Under the pieces are notes generated by a model that did no database searches, had not been told where the DNA came from, and worked only from the letters and a program-made list of their open reading frames with translations. DNA of 40,557 bases from Lachnospiraceae bacterium. GTDB lineage: Bacteria; Bacillota; Clostridia; Lachnospirales; Lachnospiraceae. The stretch covers positions 1-40,557 of the forward strand of contig JAEEGQ010000127.1 of NCBI GenBank assembly GCA_016280395.1. The letters are read 5' to 3'. Position numbers and translations under genes: made by a program. Shown here in pieces: positions 40,399-40,557 of the stretch; positions within the stretch are counted from its first letter, which is position 1, and the number at the start of each line of letters is the position of its first letter.

Positions 40399-40468
40399 AT
40401 GATGCATCTCCTTTACAGATAGTGTCAAGAAGTTTGTGTAAATGCTTCTCAAGCGACACTGTTATTAG

Positions 40469-40557
40469 TTACAGGAACATTGCCTCCAGTTCGGAGCAAC
40501 ACTCCTTAAAGCCCTTGTGTGCACGATGATCCATGTGCTGGTTATAGTCACAGTAAA
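40469..40557 (-). CDS. C-terminal end of an unidentified gene (cut by window edge)
   Basis: Reading the minus strand from the right edge gives 29 open codons to a TAA at 40471-40469. The peptide contains CDYNQHMDHRAHKGF and ends ELEAMFL. Its composition (His, Cys, Lys, Asp) looks like a real protein end rather than noise, but 28 residues are too few to name a family. It would be upstream of the protease gene with a 70-bp gap. Confidence 0.4.
   Translation of the reverse strand, partial: YCDYNQHMDHRAHKGFKECCSELEAMFL

Noticed and set aside
1-40557. tRNA, rRNA, riboswitch, insertion-sequence and prophage signatures
   Set aside because: I saw no tRNA-like TTCGANNC with acceptor pairing, no rRNA, no transposase motifs and no phage genes. 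Weak structured RNAs could still be missed by eye.

Overview
The window reads as a chromosomal segment of a motile, anaerobic Gram-positive bacterium of the class Clostridia, most likely Lachnospiraceae. This is inferred from the gene families: a DUF1836 regulator, a YerC/TrpR-like protein, RecU rather than RuvC, a stand-alone small alarmone synthetase, a sortase-type VPQTG surface protein, lipoproteins with Thr-Pro-rich linkers, strong AGGAGG-type ribosome sites and moderate GC. Almost every gene is on the minus strand. I see no rRNA, tRNA, CRISPR array, prophage or complete insertion sequence.

Layout from the left edge: the 5' end of purL (minus) and a seven-TM PAS/GGDEF protein; a plus-strand MraY-like phosphoglycosyl transferase; then a long minus-strand block, 13753 down to 4428. 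That block starts with a membrane-anchored four-repeat protein of unknown function, a GT2-GtrA glycosyltransferase and a phosphodiester glycosidase. It continues into a type IV pilus / type II secretion-like set (PilC, a short prepilin, three pseudopilin-like proteins, PilT) and ends with a secreted transglutaminase-like protein. No PilB/GspE assembly ATPase or prepilin peptidase is present here.

Next come two secreted surface proteins (a VWA protein with a sortase signal and a HExxH lipoprotein), the TldD/TldE pair, yerC (plus) and a divergent DUF1836 regulator / pcrA pair. A small acidic membrane protein follows. Then there is a very tight minus operon of alarmone synthetase, rsmF, rluA-family and recU, with gaps of 1, 1 and 9 nt. 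After it come efp, a Xaa-Pro peptidase and yqeG, and, divergently, a gluconate 5-dehydrogenase-like SDR behind a consensus cre box.

The right part holds a CotH-family lipoprotein, a FliD-like protein, zapA, ruvB, ruvA and a YvyF-like zinc-ribbon protein. A gene-free stretch of about 320 bp with a GC-rich patch separates this conserved block from a visibly AT-richer accessory pair: a Big-domain-like lipoprotein and a secreted streptogrisin-like serine protease. A gene fragment is cut by the right edge.

The two least explained parts are the glycan / repeat-protein / pilus block (4428-13753), which may form one surface machine, and the alarmone-synthetase/rRNA-modification/recU operon. Functions come from motifs read by eye; no database search was possible.
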